64,000 nucleotides of DNA, from NCBI GenBank assembly GCA_015067175.1, contig SVMX01000006.1, forward strand, positions 1 through 64,000. Reading direction: 5' to 3'. Source of the stretch: Oscillospiraceae bacterium. Lineage in GTDB: Bacteria > Bacillota > Clostridia > Oscillospirales > Ruminococcaceae. Made by a program: the position numbers and the translations under genes. Below the pieces are notes generated by a model. That model saw nothing but the letters and a program-made list of their open reading frames with translations, ran no database searches and was not told the DNA's origin. This document shows positions 18,011-26,106 of this stretch, in pieces. Positions within the stretch are counted from its first letter, which is position 1, and every line of letters begins with the position of its first letter.

Positions 18011-19492
18011 TTGAAATTCCGCAGATTTGATGTTATGATAGTCGGTACAGGCATTTCGGGTATTTACGCTGCTCTCAATCTGGACAAGCAGCTTGATATA
18101 CTTATGCTTTCAAAAAAGGAGCTTACCCTGTGTAATTCCGCATTGGCACAGGGCGGTGTTGCCGCGGTCATGGATAAGGATAACGACAACTACGAGCTGC
18201 ATATTAAGGATACCCTTATTGCGGGACATTATGAGAACAACATCGACAATGTTCGTATTCTGGTAGAGCAGGGACCTACCGATGTGCAGAAGCTTCAGGA
18301 TAAATACGGCGTTGAGTTCGACCACAAGGACGACGGCAGCATTTCGCTCACACGCGAGGGCGGCCACTCGCGCCGCCGCATTGCTCACCATAAGGACTCC
18401 ACAGGCTTTGAGATCGAAACCAGCCTTATTGAGCAGGTGCAGCAGCTAAAAAATGTTTCGGTCGTAAATAATTCGGTGCTGTGCCGTCTTGAACGTAGCG
18501 AGGGACTTTTCTTTGCTGATGTGCTTACCGAAAACGGTCACGAGTATTACTGCGCGAATTATGTGATACTTGCGACGGGCGGCATCGGCAGGGTCTATAA
18601 CTACACGACCAATTCCGCTATTGCGACTGGCGACGGAATACAGCTTGCCTATAATCTCGGTGCTGAAATTAAAAATTTAAGCTATGTGCAGTTTCACCCG
18701 ACTGCTTATGCCGATAAGAATAAGGAAGACCGCGAGTGCTTCCTCATTTCCGAGGCAGTAAGAGGCGAGGGTGCGTATCTGCTTAACTGCAACAAAGAGC
18801 GCTTCATGCATAAATACGAGCCTGAACGCCTTGAGCTTGCTCCGCGCGATGTCGTTTCAAAGTGCATAATTGAGGAACAGAAGCTGACAGGCAGCGATGA
18901 ATTTTGGCTTGATATCTCCCACAAAGAGCCTGAGTTTGTAAAAGGGCACTTCCCGATGATATATAACAAAGTGCTTGAAAAGGGCTACGACATGACAAAA
19001 GGTCCTATCCCGATATATCCGTGTCAGCACTACCTTATGGGCGGAATAAATGTTGACGGCAAGGGCGCAACTAATATCGAGGGACTTTACGCAGCAGGCG
19101 AATGTTCCCACACTGGAGTTCACGGCAAAAACAGGCTTGCAAGCAACTCCTTGCTTGAAGCTTTGGTGTTCTCGCGTCTTATCTCTGAGGATATAAATGC
19201 TCATGCTGTTTCAGATGACAGGGCAGAGGCGGAATACGATATGCCCTCGCCCGAGGGAAAAGCATTACCCGACGGAATAAAGACCGAGGTTCGGAATATC
19301 ATGCAGAGAGCGTATTTTATTCACCCGAATTATTCCGAGGCTGAAAAGGGTCTTGCAAGGATAACCGAGCTTAAAGAGCTTCTGGAAAACGGCGGTTTTG
19401 AGATATCTGCAAAATATGTTGAAACAAAGTCGCTTGTAACAGTCGCTTACATAATTCTTACCGAAGTAATGGAAAGGAAGGATAAGGAATGA
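18011..19492 (+). CDS. nadB: L-aspartate oxidase
   Basis: NadB oxidises L-aspartate to iminoaspartate for de novo NAD synthesis. I prefer the TTG at 18011 (493 residues) because AGAAAGGAAG lies 7 bases before it; an in-frame TTG at 17954 has no such site. Features: FAD-binding VIVGTGISGIYAA-type loop near the N-terminus (here VMIVGTGISG), REGGHSRRRIAH, VILATGGIG, QFHPTAY, and the C-terminal GLYAAGECSHTGVHGKNRLASNS. nadC follows with a 4-base overlap. nadA is not in the window. Confidence 0.94.
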   Translation: MKFRRFDVMIVGTGISGIYAALNLDKQLDILMLSKKELTLCNSALAQGGVAAVMDKDNDNYELHIKDTLIAGHYENNIDNVRILVEQGPTDVQKLQDKYGVEFDHKDDGSISLTREGGHSRRRIAHHKDSTGFEIETSLIEQVQQLKNVSVVNNSVLCRLERSEGLFFADVLTENGHEYYCANYVILATGGIGRVYNYTTNSAIATGDGIQLAYNLGAEIKNLSYVQFHPTAYADKNKEDRECFLISEAVRGEGAYLLNCNKERFMHKYEPERLELAPRDVVSKCIIEEQKLTGSDEFWLDISHKEPEFVKGHFPMIYNKVLEKGYDMTKGPIPIYPCQHYLMGGINVDGKGATNIEGLYAAGECSHTGVHGKNRLASNSLLEALVFSRLISEDINAHAVSDDRAEAEYDMPSPEGKALPDGIKTEVRNIMQRAYFIHPNYSEAEKGLARITELKELLENGGFEISAKYVETKSLVTVAYIILTEVMERKDKE

Positions 19493-20325
19493 TACTACTG
19501 CCTTTTTATGTTGATGATATCATTAAAACGGCACTGAATGAGGATATAAATTATATCGACAGCACTGCCGACCTGCTTATCCCCGAGGACAGCGTTTCCT
19601 CTGCGTATTTTGTAGCAAAGGCAAGCGGCGTCATCGCAGGACTTGAAGTGGCATTGAGAGTGTTTACCATTCTTGACCCCGATATGCAGATAAAATGCAG
19701 CTTTAAGGACGGCGATGCGGTCAATAACGGTGATATCATTGCTGAGTTCACAGGTCACACAAGGCTGATGCTTAAAGCAGAGCGTACCTCGCTCAATCTT
19801 CTCCAGCATATGAGCGGTATCGCAACATACACTAATAAATGTGTAAAGCTTGTTGAGGGCACCAACGCTTCTATCGCTGATACAAGAAAGACGCTCCCCG
19901 GACTTCGCGCCTTGCAGAAATACGCTGTTACAGCGGGCGGCGGAAGAAATCACCGCTACAATCTCACCGATGCGGCAATGCTCAAGGATAACCACATTGA
20001 CGCTTACGGCGGTATTACAGCGGCAGTCGAGGCGCTTCGCAAAAAGGCAGGTCATATGCTTCAGATTGAGGTCGAGACCCGCACGCTTGACGAGGTGCAG
20101 GAGGCAGTTGACTGCGGCGTTAATGTTATAATGCTTGATAACATGAGCTGTGAGACCATGGCTGAGGCTGTAAAGCTTGTAAACGGCAGGGCAAAACTTG
20201 AGGCAAGCGGAAACATCACCCTTGATAACATTGCAGATGTTGCAAAAACGGGTATTGATATAATTTCACTCGGTGCGTTGACGCACAGTGTTCAGGCTTT
20301 TGATATCTCCATGAAGTGGAGATAA
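19489..20325 (+). CDS. nadC: Nicotinate-nucleotide pyrophosphorylase (carboxylating)
   Basis: NadC condenses quinolinate with PRPP to nicotinate mononucleotide. The 278-residue product carries ADTRKTLPGLRALQKYAV, GGGRNHRYNL and AMLKDNHI (about 138-176), which contribute substrate-binding Arg, His and Lys residues, plus the barrel motifs EVETRTLDE and IMLDNMS. It is coupled to nadB by ATGA. Confidence 0.96.
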   Translation: MILLPFYVDDIIKTALNEDINYIDSTADLLIPEDSVSSAYFVAKASGVIAGLEVALRVFTILDPDMQIKCSFKDGDAVNNGDIIAEFTGHTRLMLKAERTSLNLLQHMSGIATYTNKCVKLVEGTNASIADTRKTLPGLRALQKYAVTAGGGRNHRYNLTDAAMLKDNHIDAYGGITAAVEALRKKAGHMLQIEVETRTLDEVQEAVDCGVNVIMLDNMSCETMAEAVKLVNGRAKLEASGNITLDNIADVAKTGIDIISLGALTHSVQAFDISMKWR

Positions 20326-20358
20326 CCATATAAAAAATCAATCATTTTGGAGGTAATT

Positions 20359-20772
20359 ATGCAGATACTTATTCACAGTAATGTTGATGACAAGGATATA
20401 GTAAATACCATGATTTTGTCTAAGTATAAGGGTAAGTGGCTGTACTGCAAACGCAGAGGCTGCCTTACCTATGAGTTCCCTCAGGGCAAGCGCGAGAGGG
20501 GCGAGGATATTGAGGAAACAGCACACCGTGTATTATCCGAGTGTACAGGCGCGAAAAAGTATGAGCTTATCCCTATCTGCACCTATTCTATAACTGATAA
20601 CGGTGTGACAGAATACGGCAAGCTTTATTTCGGCGGCGTTGTTGATCTTGGAAGCAAGCCTTCCGGTGAGATCGAGCGTATCTATTATCTTGACGCGCAC
20701 CCCGAAAAGCTTACATATCCCGAGGTGAATTCTATTCTTGTTGCTGAGGCAAAGCGCAAGGGAATAGAGTAA
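20359..20772 (+). CDS. NUDIX-fold protein with degenerate catalytic box
   Basis: A 137-residue NUDIX-like protein; GGAGG at 20349-20353 selects the ATG at 20359. It aligns without gaps to the next gene product across most of its length. The NUDIX box (GX5EX7REUXEEXGU) keeps Gly43, Glu49, Arg57, Glu61 and Gly64, but the first catalytic Glu is Val58 and the second of the EE pair is Cys62. It has therefore probably lost normal metal-dependent hydrolysis and may bind a nucleotide or act as a sensor or partner of its paralogue. Its start lies 33 bases after nadC. Confidence 0.85.
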   Translation: MQILIHSNVDDKDIVNTMILSKYKGKWLYCKRRGCLTYEFPQGKRERGEDIEETAHRVLSECTGAKKYELIPICTYSITDNGVTEYGKLYFGGVVDLGSKPSGEIERIYYLDAHPEKLTYPEVNSILVAEAKRKGIE

Positions 20773-20824
20773 TAATATATCGTAATAAGCGCCGCTGTTG
20801 TGCGCTGTTGATGGAGTTGTTATT

Positions 20825-21241
20825 ATGAAGATTGAATTTCACGAGGACGTAAATGACGATCTGCTGAAATATGCCGTTGTCATTGCAAAATATCAGGGAA
20901 AGTGGGCTTACTGCAAGCACAGAGAACGCCTTACCTATGAGATACCGGGCGGTCACCGTGAAAAGGGTGAAAGTATCGAGGAAGCGGCAAGGCGTGAGCT
21001 TTTTGAGGAAACAGGCGCGAAAAAGTACGAGCTTATTCCTATATGCGTTTACTCCGTGACCGATAAGGGCGAGACCTCTTACGGAATGCTGTACTATGCC
21101 GATCTTATCGACATCGGCGTAAAGCCAACCAATGAGATAGAAAAGGTTTATTATCTCGATGACCACCCCGAAAAACAGACTTATCCCGAGATACAGCCGA
21201 AGCTTATTGCCGAAGCAAAGCGCAGAGGCATTGTATCCTGA
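20825..21241 (+). CDS. NUDIX hydrolase
   Basis: A 138-residue NUDIX hydrolase with an intact box: Gly43, Glu49, Arg57-Glu58 and Glu61-Glu62-x-Gly64. It shares KGKW/QGKW, CK-R--LTYE, GAKKYELIPIC and the HPEK-TYPE C-terminal part with the preceding protein, which indicates a tandem duplication. Most such proteins hydrolyse a nucleoside diphosphate linked to another moiety; the substrate is unknown. TGGAG lies upstream of the ATG at 20825. Confidence 0.9.
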   Translation: MKIEFHEDVNDDLLKYAVVIAKYQGKWAYCKHRERLTYEIPGGHREKGESIEEAARRELFEETGAKKYELIPICVYSVTDKGETSYGMLYYADLIDIGVKPTNEIEKVYYLDDHPEKQTYPEIQPKLIAEAKRRGIVS

Positions 21242-21267
21242 AGCTAAGCAAAAGAGGAATGATTGAA

Positions 21268-22398
21268 ATGAACACCGCCATGCATTGGGCGAGCGTATGG
21301 GGCAACGCTATATCTATAGGTGAAAACCGCCCCGAAAGCTACAACAAAAATCTCACTATACGTTATCCTATCTACTCGCAGTTTGCGGGAAAGGCTTTGA
21401 GGCTTACGTTTGATAACTACTGCGGCACAGAATCAGTGACATTCAATAAGGTGACTGTTTATATAGGCGGCAGGTTTTATCCCGTTACCTTTGGTGGAAA
21501 GCGCGAGGTAACTATCGCCGCTGAGGAAAACGCAGTTTCCGATGAGCTTCAGTGCGAGGTAGAGGCTCAGACGCTTATCGTTGTAAGCTTTTATTTTGAG
21601 GACTTTACACAGCTTCGCTCCGCAGTTTATACCAGCGGCCCTCTCACTGAGGGAATTTACGCGATCGGCGATCAGACCGAGGTAGAGGATATCTCTCAGG
21701 ATATCGCACGAAACACCAATATAATTTATTTCCTCAGTAATGTTTCGCTGCTTACATCAAGCGAAAACCGCGCTGTGGTGTGCTATGGCGACTCCATCAC
21801 CGCGCAGGATTGGCCCGAATACCTTACGCTTCGCTGCAACCGCGAGGATAAGCTGAATACTTCGGTTATCCGCAGAGCGGCAAGCGGAACAAGAATGCTG
21901 CGAGAATACAGCTGTATAACCTATGAAAGCTACGGCCTTATGGGAAGCAAGCGTTTCGACCATGAGGTGCCGACCGATGGCGCTGATACCGTTATCATAC
22001 AGCATGGAATTAACGATATAATCCACCCTGTCGGCAAGGAGGTAAACCCGTTCAGACCCATGAGCGATCTGCCTACCGTTGAAGAGCTTATCGACTGCAT
22101 GAAATTCTATATTGAGAAAGCGCGCGGCTACGGATATAAGGTCTATGTAGGCACGCTGCTCCCGATAGAGGGTTGGAGAACTTACGCTCCGTTCAGAGAG
22201 CAGCTTCGCACCGAGTTCAACGATTGGATAAGGACAACTGATCTCATAGACGGCTGTATCGACTTTGACAAAGCTGTCTGCGATCCCGAACGTCCGTCTC
22301 GTTTTCTGCCCGAGTACGACAGCGGCGACCATCTGCACCCAAGCAAGGCAGGCTATAAGAGAATGGCTGATATCGTGCCTGACGAGATACTGAAATAA
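21268..22398 (+). CDS. SGNH/GDSL-type hydrolase
   Basis: A 376-residue esterase-like protein. An N-terminal beta-rich domain (about 1-150) precedes the SGNH domain: block I CYGDSITAQDW (nucleophile Ser near 176), block III HGINDI near 246, and block V DHLHPSKAGY (Asp/His near 354-357). AGAGGA at 21253-21258 suits the ATG at 21268 better than the one at 21259. No signal peptide is seen, so it is likely intracellular. Relatives deacetylate sugars or cleave esters; the substrate is not evident. Confidence 0.87.
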   Translation: MNTAMHWASVWGNAISIGENRPESYNKNLTIRYPIYSQFAGKALRLTFDNYCGTESVTFNKVTVYIGGRFYPVTFGGKREVTIAAEENAVSDELQCEVEAQTLIVVSFYFEDFTQLRSAVYTSGPLTEGIYAIGDQTEVEDISQDIARNTNIIYFLSNVSLLTSSENRAVVCYGDSITAQDWPEYLTLRCNREDKLNTSVIRRAASGTRMLREYSCITYESYGLMGSKRFDHEVPTDGADTVIIQHGINDIIHPVGKEVNPFRPMSDLPTVEELIDCMKFYIEKARGYGYKVYVGTLLPIEGWRTYAPFREQLRTEFNDWIRTTDLIDGCIDFDKAVCDPERPSRFLPEYDSGDHLHPSKAGYKRMADIVPDEILK

Positions 22399-22404
22399 AT
22401 TAAG

Positions 22405-22434
22405 CGCCCCGAAGTTGTCTTCGGGGCGTTGCTT
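22405..22434 (+). terminator. Terminator between convergent genes
   Basis: A perfect 10-bp GC-rich stem (22405-22414 with 22419-22428) and a TTGT loop are followed by TTGCTTT. It serves the SGNH gene and may also serve the DUF4956 gene on the other strand. Confidence 0.8.
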
Positions 22435-22449
22435 TATGTAAGAATAATA

Positions 22450-23124
22450 TCAAAGCTCGTCGTGAACAGCGGGGAGAACGCCACAGCTTATCGTGAGGTT
22501 TCCGTTGCGGCAACGTATCTTGTCAAGCATCTCCTTTTCCTTGGAGGGGTCTTTCAGAGTTACAAGGTAATGAAGATTGAACATTGTGCCCATTCTCACT
22601 GTCTTTACTCTGTTAAGCTTGCAGCGTGTGGTGTACTCGCTGAAAATATCGTTGAACAGCTCGCTGTAGTCGAGATCCTCGGGAACAAGTATGCGAAGCA
22701 GTCTTGTGCGCTTTGTTGTTTCAGAGGGAATGATCTTTTCTGCGATGAATACCACTGCAGCGATCGCAATTGTAAACAGCGCGCCATAGCCGATATAGCC
22801 CATACCTGCCGCGATACCCGAAGCCATAGCAAGGAACAGAATACATATATCACGCGATGTACCTGGAACCGATCTGAAACGAACAAGGCTGAACGCGCCT
22901 GCAACTGCAACGCCTGTGCCAATGCTGCCGTTTACCAGCATTATAACGGTCTGCACGACCGCTGGCATGATAAGCGTTGTGATGGTCATGTATTTTGAGG
23001 GTCTGTCAGCGCCAAGTCGATAAACAACGGCGATAACAGCGCCGCATACAAGGGCGGCAGCCATTGCTATAGCGCAGCCTGCGCCCGTGGTAAGGTCGAT
23101 CTGATTAAAAATAAGCTCTGTCAT
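22450..23124 (-). CDS. DUF4956 membrane protein
   Basis: A 224-residue membrane protein with about four transmembrane segments in the first 125 residues and a soluble C-terminal half. The signature FSLVRFRSVPGTSRDI (about 79-94) is characteristic of DUF4956. The function is unknown. It is the third gene of a minus-strand unit, VTC - CotH - DUF4956, starting 20 bases after the CotH stop. The family recurs beside VTC and CotH proteins, which suggests a shared surface or phosphate-polymer role (inference). Confidence 0.88.
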   Translation of the reverse strand: MTELIFNQIDLTTGAGCAIAMAAALVCGAVIAVVYRLGADRPSKYMTITTLIMPAVVQTVIMLVNGSIGTGVAVAGAFSLVRFRSVPGTSRDICILFLAMASGIAAGMGYIGYGALFTIAIAAVVFIAEKIIPSETTKRTRLLRILVPEDLDYSELFNDIFSEYTTRCKLNRVKTVRMGTMFNLHYLVTLKDPSKEKEMLDKIRCRNGNLTISCGVLPAVHDEL

Positions 23125-23144
23125 ATTAAGTTGCCTTTCAATTG

Positions 23145-25169
23145 TTATTTGTAAATTCTATTGCAGAAGTCGATCATCTTTTTGATGTTCTTTTCTCGTT
23201 TGTTTATAAAACCGCGTATGCAAGCTGCTGTTGCATAACCGCCGTTTATTGCATCGTCAGCGTTGCCTGTGTTTTCATACCGCGCAAAGAATTGCTCGAA
23301 CAGGGGAGAATAAGTATCCTCAAAATACTGCAGCCTTTCAAGTGCAGCAGTTTTTTCAAAGCAGCCCTCTGAAAGCCCTGTCAGCTTTTCGCAGAACTCC
23401 GTGCGGAAGCCTTCGTTTGTCATGAGGTATGCAAAGCAAAGCACCGCAGGGTTTTCGGTGTCCATATCAAGCAGCCCGTTAGGCGTGTAATTTGCATTTT
23501 TGAGGGTGTTATTGTAGGCGTCGTTCTGGCCGCATACACCGCCGAACTCCATATCATAGAACAGGAAGCGCCATCTGCCGTCCGCGTATTCGTTTGTCGG
23601 GTCAGCGGAGGTCGTTTTCCACATTGACCAGTTCTTGCCCGGCCAGTCCCATTTATTGTCTATCCAGCATTGCACCGCGAAGTAGTCCATAACAGACTCT
23701 GGGTCAACAAGCTTTATAAACTCATCATAATCTTCCTGTGAACTGAGGTCTTTGTGTGACTTGAAGAAATCAAACAGCTCATTGAAGTGGTAGCTCTCAT
23801 CGCTCACACCGTCGGGAAGATCGCCGTCGTCAAGCTTATAGCCAAGCTCCAGCGATTCCGCGTCGCCTTTATAGATAACAACGTCGCTTTTGTCAACGCC
23901 GTAGCGGTCCTCCATGTGGTCGTTGGTGTAGTCCTCTTGTAAAATGTACAGTCCCCAGTATTCGCCGTTTAGATAAACAACGCAAGGGCGTGACTTCTGA
24001 GTGCCGCAGTCAAGCTCCTCAACGAGCGATTGCCAGTATGTGTCGTTAAATTTTGAGGTGAACGCGCAATTGCCGCCGTTTCTTAACACAAGCGTATCAA
24101 ACTTGTCTATGACTTTGCCTTCAGCGTTGGTGTAGTCCTCGCCAAAGAATGCATACTTGAAGTTTTTGTTACCGTGCTGTGTACGAGCGTAAAGGCGCAG
24201 ACCTTTTTGAACGTCAGAGCGCGAGTAGTTGCCTTGTATCCTTATACCGCAGCCTTGCGTAAGCACATTTTCTGCGGAGTCCTCACTGAACTCGAAAAGA
24301 GTGATTGCCGCCTCGCGTTCCCATTTCTTGCCCTTTTGCTTGTAGTTAGCGTCAAGCGAACGTGCGGTCTCGCCGTCGCGAAGCCTTTCATCGGCAAGGT
24401 AGCTTTGAAGTGCTTCGTCAAATATGTCGCCCTTAACATAAATACCTTTTTCGCTGTCGAAAAGGTCGTCATAATTCATTGAAATGCTCATCACCGCGAG
24501 CGTTGTGCCCGAAGCCTCGCAGTATTCCGAAAGTCCCTGTATATGCTGCTCTGCGTCACCTACAAAATATGTCGCGAAGCTCTCGCCGCCAAAGGTGCCA
24601 TCTTCTTTTTTTACAGCCGCTCTTATGACAGTGCATTTGTCTACTGCGTCATCAGCAGGCGCGGAAATTTCACAGGTAAATCCGTCACGCGTCTTGTTCA
24701 CCTTATTGAAGCTTCCTGCAAAAAGCAGAGGATCAACAGCCGAAACAACGTTTTTGTCGCCGCTTCTGTCGGTTATTTCAATAGTACCGTCAAACAGCTT
24801 TGCGCTGTCGCTCACAGCAGGGTCGCTGCCGTCGGTGGTGTAGTAGATATCGCCTGCTTCAAGCGGAGCAATGCTAAGCGAGAATGCTTCTTTATATATT
24901 CCGCTCTCATGTGAAAATGAAACAGACGCGGGGAGAGCGTCCTGCGGCTCTATCTCTTCCTCAGGCTCATCGGTGGTCGCGGAAGTTGCAGAAGTAGCGT
25001 CAGTTCCTGCTGTGCTGTCAGTTGAGGAAGCGGTTGAAGCCGAGGTCGACGCGCTTGTTTCAGCACTTGTCGAGGAGCTGTCAGAGCTATCTCCGTTACA
25101 ACCCGCAAAAAGGGAAGTTATTAAGCTGCAAATAACTATGGCAGCTGCTATCTTATGTCTTAACTTCAT
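23145..25169 (-). CDS. CotH-kinase-domain lipoprotein 1
   Basis: A 674-residue exported lipoprotein: signal peptide with lipobox LFAGC (Cys24), then a Ser/Thr/Ala-rich linker (about 28-68). A chitobiase-C-terminal-like beta domain follows (about 78-135, YYTTDGSDP motif), then a CotH kinase domain (about 210-640) with GIRIQGNYSRSD, VLRNGGN, YLNGEYWGLYILQE and the acidic motif YDMEFGG (538-544). CotH proteins are atypical kinases; in Bacillus CotH phosphorylates spore coat proteins. The start overlaps the VTC gene by 17 bases. The acidic motif here is DME rather than DFD. Confidence 0.88.
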   Translation of the reverse strand: MKLRHKIAAAIVICSLITSLFAGCNGDSSDSSSTSAETSASTSASTASSTDSTAGTDATSATSATTDEPEEEIEPQDALPASVSFSHESGIYKEAFSLSIAPLEAGDIYYTTDGSDPAVSDSAKLFDGTIEITDRSGDKNVVSAVDPLLFAGSFNKVNKTRDGFTCEISAPADDAVDKCTVIRAAVKKEDGTFGGESFATYFVGDAEQHIQGLSEYCEASGTTLAVMSISMNYDDLFDSEKGIYVKGDIFDEALQSYLADERLRDGETARSLDANYKQKGKKWEREAAITLFEFSEDSAENVLTQGCGIRIQGNYSRSDVQKGLRLYARTQHGNKNFKYAFFGEDYTNAEGKVIDKFDTLVLRNGGNCAFTSKFNDTYWQSLVEELDCGTQKSRPCVVYLNGEYWGLYILQEDYTNDHMEDRYGVDKSDVVIYKGDAESLELGYKLDDGDLPDGVSDESYHFNELFDFFKSHKDLSSQEDYDEFIKLVDPESVMDYFAVQCWIDNKWDWPGKNWSMWKTTSADPTNEYADGRWRFLFYDMEFGGVCGQNDAYNNTLKNANYTPNGLLDMDTENPAVLCFAYLMTNEGFRTEFCEKLTGLSEGCFEKTAALERLQYFEDTYSPLFEQFFARYENTGNADDAINGGYATAACIRGFINKREKNIKKMIDFCNRIYK

Positions 25170-25914
25170 CGCGCTCCTCCTTTATCTTAGCCCATCGAGC
25201 CTTATAAATATTGCCGTATTTCGAAAATGAAACAGGGCGTATTTTAAGCTCGGACAATATATGAGCAAATCCTATGGGTATCGCACCCGAGGATTTTATC
25301 TCCATCAGCCTGTAGTCATCGGTACCTGTGCTCAGCAGAGAAGTGTCGTTGTCATGCGAAAGCGTGATATCCTCCCAACGGCTGCGTATATTTCTGTCAA
25401 AGGTCACACGCAGGTCGGGATATTGCGGAGAGAAGTAAGCCTCTCTGTCATAGGCGAGATATATCTTTTGCTTCGGCTTGTACTTCTGCATAAGAAAATC
25501 TATCTCATTGAATATCTGATTTGCATGATATCCCTCGATGCTCTGCGGCTTTATTCCGTTATTTATGTAGTTTTCCGCTTCGCTGTGCGGTATCGTTATG
25601 CGTCTTTTGTAGACAATGCCGTCAAACTTTTTCTTTATCTCGAAAAATACGTTATCCTGTCCCGAAACATTACCATAGCTTCTTACACGGAGCTTTTCTT
25701 TATAGATAGGCTTGTCGAGCGAGGTCTCGATAAAATAAAAGTCATCGGTGTCAAGATACAGATTGCAAATTGAATATTCTCCGTACTTGTCCTGCTGTAG
25801 AAGCGAGCCTACCGCTTCTAGGAGCGCTGTTTTTTGCTCGTGTGTAAGCAGATATTTAGTTTCAAATCGCTTAAAGCTTTGTATGTAACCTATTTCAGCT
25901 CGCCTGCCTTTCAA
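25153..25914 (-). CDS. VTC-domain protein, putative polyphosphate polymerase
   Basis: A triphosphate-tunnel (VTC/CYTH-like) protein. The basic tunnel residues are in place: FKRFETKYLL, YKEKLRVRSYG, FFEIKKKFDGIVYKRR, DRNIRSRW, RLMEIKSSG and a final FSKYG. In yeast Vtc4 this fold makes polyphosphate from ATP; several bacterial homologues are annotated as polyphosphate polymerases. No membrane segment is seen. The frame stays open to a TTG at 26010, but that extension is very AT-rich and unlike the family. I tentatively use the TTG at 25914; the start is uncertain. It is first in the unit with CotH and DUF4956. Confidence 0.85.
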   Translation of the reverse strand: MKGRRAEIGYIQSFKRFETKYLLTHEQKTALLEAVGSLLQQDKYGEYSICNLYLDTDDFYFIETSLDKPIYKEKLRVRSYGNVSGQDNVFFEIKKKFDGIVYKRRITIPHSEAENYINNGIKPQSIEGYHANQIFNEIDFLMQKYKPKQKIYLAYDREAYFSPQYPDLRVTFDRNIRSRWEDITLSHDNDTSLLSTGTDDYRLMEIKSSGAIPIGFAHILSELKIRPVSFSKYGNIYKARWAKIKEERDEVKT

Positions 25915-26011
25915 TACATTAACCAATTTATTATAACATTTTTCTATGTAAAATGCTAGTAGTATTTGAATTTTTCTAAAAATTTTCATTTCAATATCAT
26001 ACTTGAACAAA

Positions 26012-26043
26012 AAATGAAAAATTAGTTCGCCGATTTTTCATTT
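26012..26043. promoter_or_regulatory. Inverted repeat between divergent VTC and CotH genes (candidate operator)
   Basis: An 11-bp perfect inverted repeat (26012-26022 with 26033-26043, half-site ATTTTTCATTT) with a 10-base spacer lies just upstream of the promoter of the plus-strand CotH gene. It has no T-tract on either side that would make it a terminator, so a protein-binding site is the simpler reading. Confidence 0.45.
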
Positions 26044-26048
26044 AATAC

Positions 26049-26077
26049 TTGCATTTCTGCTCAAATAATGATATTAT
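26049..26077 (+). promoter_or_regulatory. Sigma-A promoter for CotH lipoprotein 2
   Basis: TTGCAT (26049-26054) and TATTAT (26072-26077) have a 17-base spacer and lie 30 bases before the ATG at 26107. Confidence 0.65.
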
Positions 26078-26106
26078 TATATAAAATCTTATGGAAAGGA
26101 TTTGCC

